Of a stretch of 64,000 nucleotides of DNA, positions 62,345 through 64,000 are shown in pieces. Below the pieces are notes generated by a model that worked only from the letters and a program-made list of their open reading frames with translations, was not told the origin of the DNA and did no database searches. How positions within the stretch are numbered: position 1 is the first letter of the stretch; the number at the start of each line of letters is the position of its first letter. Source of the stretch: Rhynchopus sp. YZ270_cl-10. Taxonomy: Eukaryota > Euglenozoa > Diplonemea > Diplonemida > Diplonemidae. A program made the translations under genes and the position numbers. The stretch spans positions 1,116,001 through 1,180,000 of the forward strand of contig OZ037911.1 of NCBI GenBank assembly GCA_964035575.1, in the 5' to 3' direction.

Positions 62345-64000
62345 TGTAAAAATGTAGGGAGGGCGACGCCGAGCTGCCTCACTCCCCCGAAGTGCCTACC
62401 CCTCCCGCCTCCGTGAACACCGTTGCTGAAGCGTTTGCGGCGGAGAGCGTGAGAGACGCAGAGAGGGACGAGGAGCGCGAACGCCTCACCGTGCACTTCA
62501 CCCCTCGTTTCCAACACACAACACCCTGCCCCCCCCGCCCCCCCCCTCCCTACACATGAGGACAAGTCAGAGGATGAGAAGAAGGATGCGAGCATCGGGG
62601 ATAGCGAGAGCGAAGGCGAGGCTTCCGCCCCTACCAAGAAGCTCACAGTGGACAATGTACTGCTCGTCCCGGACAAATGGCACGAGCTCTCGGAGGTACA
62701 GCTGCTTACCCTCCGCAACCGCCTCACCGAGATGTACCTGCCAAGGGAGCAAGGGGACGCCAGGGATGCCATCAAGGCGAGCATGGATATCATGTTCAGC
62801 ATCTTGGAAGGTTCCCCACCGAACGACATCCTGTCCGGTCTCCTCAACTCTGTGATGCACCTAGGCATCCGGGCGAAGGAAGGATGGGAGGCGGCCCAGG
62901 CCTTCTCCAAATCCATGACCGCCTCAAACGGGGTCTCCTCGGACAGGAAAGCCGCCCTGAAGGCAGCAGCAGGGGTTGGACAGAAGAGAAAGGCTCCGAC
63001 ATCTCATGCACAGCTTTGCGCCAAAACAAGAACAACAAGGCAGCTTTGCGCCCAGACAGCCTACACGTTGGCCTGCACCAAGCGGAAGAAGAGCCGGCAC
63101 CACTACGATGGGGCGTATGCCCTCCTCCAAATCTGTCTCCACCACCTTCCCCAACGACAAGATTCGCATCGCGGCTACCACGAGCGAAAGGAGGTCCCCG
63201 CAATTTGGTCGACCACAACTTTTTCTCCATCAGGGATGGAAAGGCCCTGGGGAGGGCGATGCACGAGAGGATTCCGTGGGACGAACTGCACCTGCACGCG
63301 ACTGCCCCAACGACCCAAGGAGAGGTGCAACGAGTGTGGAGCGATTTCCTGAGGGGCTGCGCAACTGCTCCTCATCTGAGCAAGGAAGTGCATCTTCTGC
63401 AGTTCGCGCACCGCAGGCTACGTACGGCGGCCCCCCGCTCCGTAGTAGGCTACATGTGCAAGATCCTGCGAGAGTGCAAGCGGCGAGGGATCAGAGGGGT
63501 CGCAACGGTCCGTGTATTGGGGGCAAAGAAGGCGCTCAGAAGACTATCTGCGGCGGTACGTCCGAGACAGGCGCCACCTCTTCCTCCCTCCGATGTCATC
63601 ACCGGCGTGAACAAGCTTGTCAAGGCCGGAGACCAACATGCCGCCGCTTTAGCTGCGATGTCCTACATGACGAGGTCCCGCGTCCCAGACCTACGTTTTC
63701 TGAACAAATCGGATTGGCGCGAGATTCATTGTGCAGGGGAGTCGCCGATCAAGGTAGGAGCAGAACTATTTGCGAAGGAGAAGGGCGTCCTGGTGGCTCG
63801 CCCCCCCATCTATCTTCCTCCGGGTCCTCTAACAGCAATCGCGGTGTCTTTTTGGAGAACTGTGCAACACCACAACACCGTGATGGGGGGCAACACACGA
63901 GAGTTCGAGTCGCTGATGGAGCGCATTCGCAAGGTCATGCCAAAGGGGACGTGGATGCACTCATTCAAGAGAGGAGCGGCGCAAGCGATTCAACTGCAGG
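62345..64000 (+). mobile_element. Tyrosine-recombinase element (DIRS-like or Crypton-like), partial and broken
   Basis: Left part: an acidic, Pro-rich stretch and then a helical domain (LLVPDKWHELSEVQLL...) resembling a Gag-like structural region. Right part: a long frame with the look of a tyrosine recombinase, including RSRVPDLRFLNKSDW, which fits the first catalytic-Arg region, and HSFKRGAA near the end, which fits the His-containing box. The element runs past the window edge. It looks broken, with at least two breaks, and is treated here as a fossil. Which YR family it belongs to cannot be decided without the missing part. Confidence 0.6.

Overview
ORGANISM. The window is eukaryotic and most probably from a diplonemid (Euglenozoa). 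The decisive evidence is six spliced-leader (SL) RNA genes at 11.8-14.6 kb. Their 39-40 nt exon ends in the kinetoplastid/diplonemid block CAGTTTCTGTACTTCATTG, followed by an intron starting GTATGG. The A(A)CCAACGATTT...AAAGCTA start resembles the Diplonema leader as I remember it, and fits it better than the trypanosomatid leader. The species cannot be settled from the sequence alone. I recognise no ordinary host protein-coding gene.

RNA HUB (11.6-17.3 kb). About 5.5 kb holds the six SL RNA genes, U6, SRP (7SL) RNA, U2 (-), U4 (-), U5, U1 and 5S rRNA, so all five major spliceosomal RNAs lie together. Two upstream promoter boxes divide the genes. Box I, near GGCATGCTTCCCAG, ends about 39-40 nt before SL, U1, U2, U4 and U5. 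Box II, a 38-nt block ending CCTGTCTTGT, ends about 25 nt before U6 and SRP RNA, and occurs twice more before unidentified, probably noncoding transcripts. A T-run follows every one of the identified genes. U1 and U2 carry changes in their 5'-splice-site and branch-site recognition elements that predict this organism's intron signals.

MOBILE ELEMENTS. A very large non-LTR retrotransposon family (CRE-like, with a restriction-like endonuclease) dominates the rest. A 3'-truncated, frameshifted copy lies at 0.4-7.0 kb. A 5'-truncated minus copy with an open reading frame is at 39.9-46.0 kb. A nearly full-length plus copy is at 47.1-58.3 kb, with one 3393-codon ORF: Asn/Ser repeat, a hydrophobic segment, OTU protease, zinc finger, reverse transcriptase, endonuclease, second OTU, zinc cluster, coiled coil and basic tail. 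A diverged relative at 32.1-37.5 kb has lost its RT and endonuclease. The two A-family copies at 40-46 and 52-58 kb form a 6-kb inverted pair. Other elements are two TA-flanked MITEs near 25.6-26.6 kb, a fold-back element near 27 kb, a ~0.95-kb A-tailed retroposon (four copies, 'repeat X'), and the start of a broken tyrosine-recombinase element at the right edge (62.3-64.0 kb).

SATELLITES. 7.0-11.4 kb holds a 401-bp tandem repeat and its decayed relatives. 17.4-32.1 kb is a mosaic of ~350-bp repeats, AT-rich spacers and arrays of the octamer AAACCCGC, the largest running into a 200-bp assembly gap. These arrays read as long open frames in several frames but are not genes.
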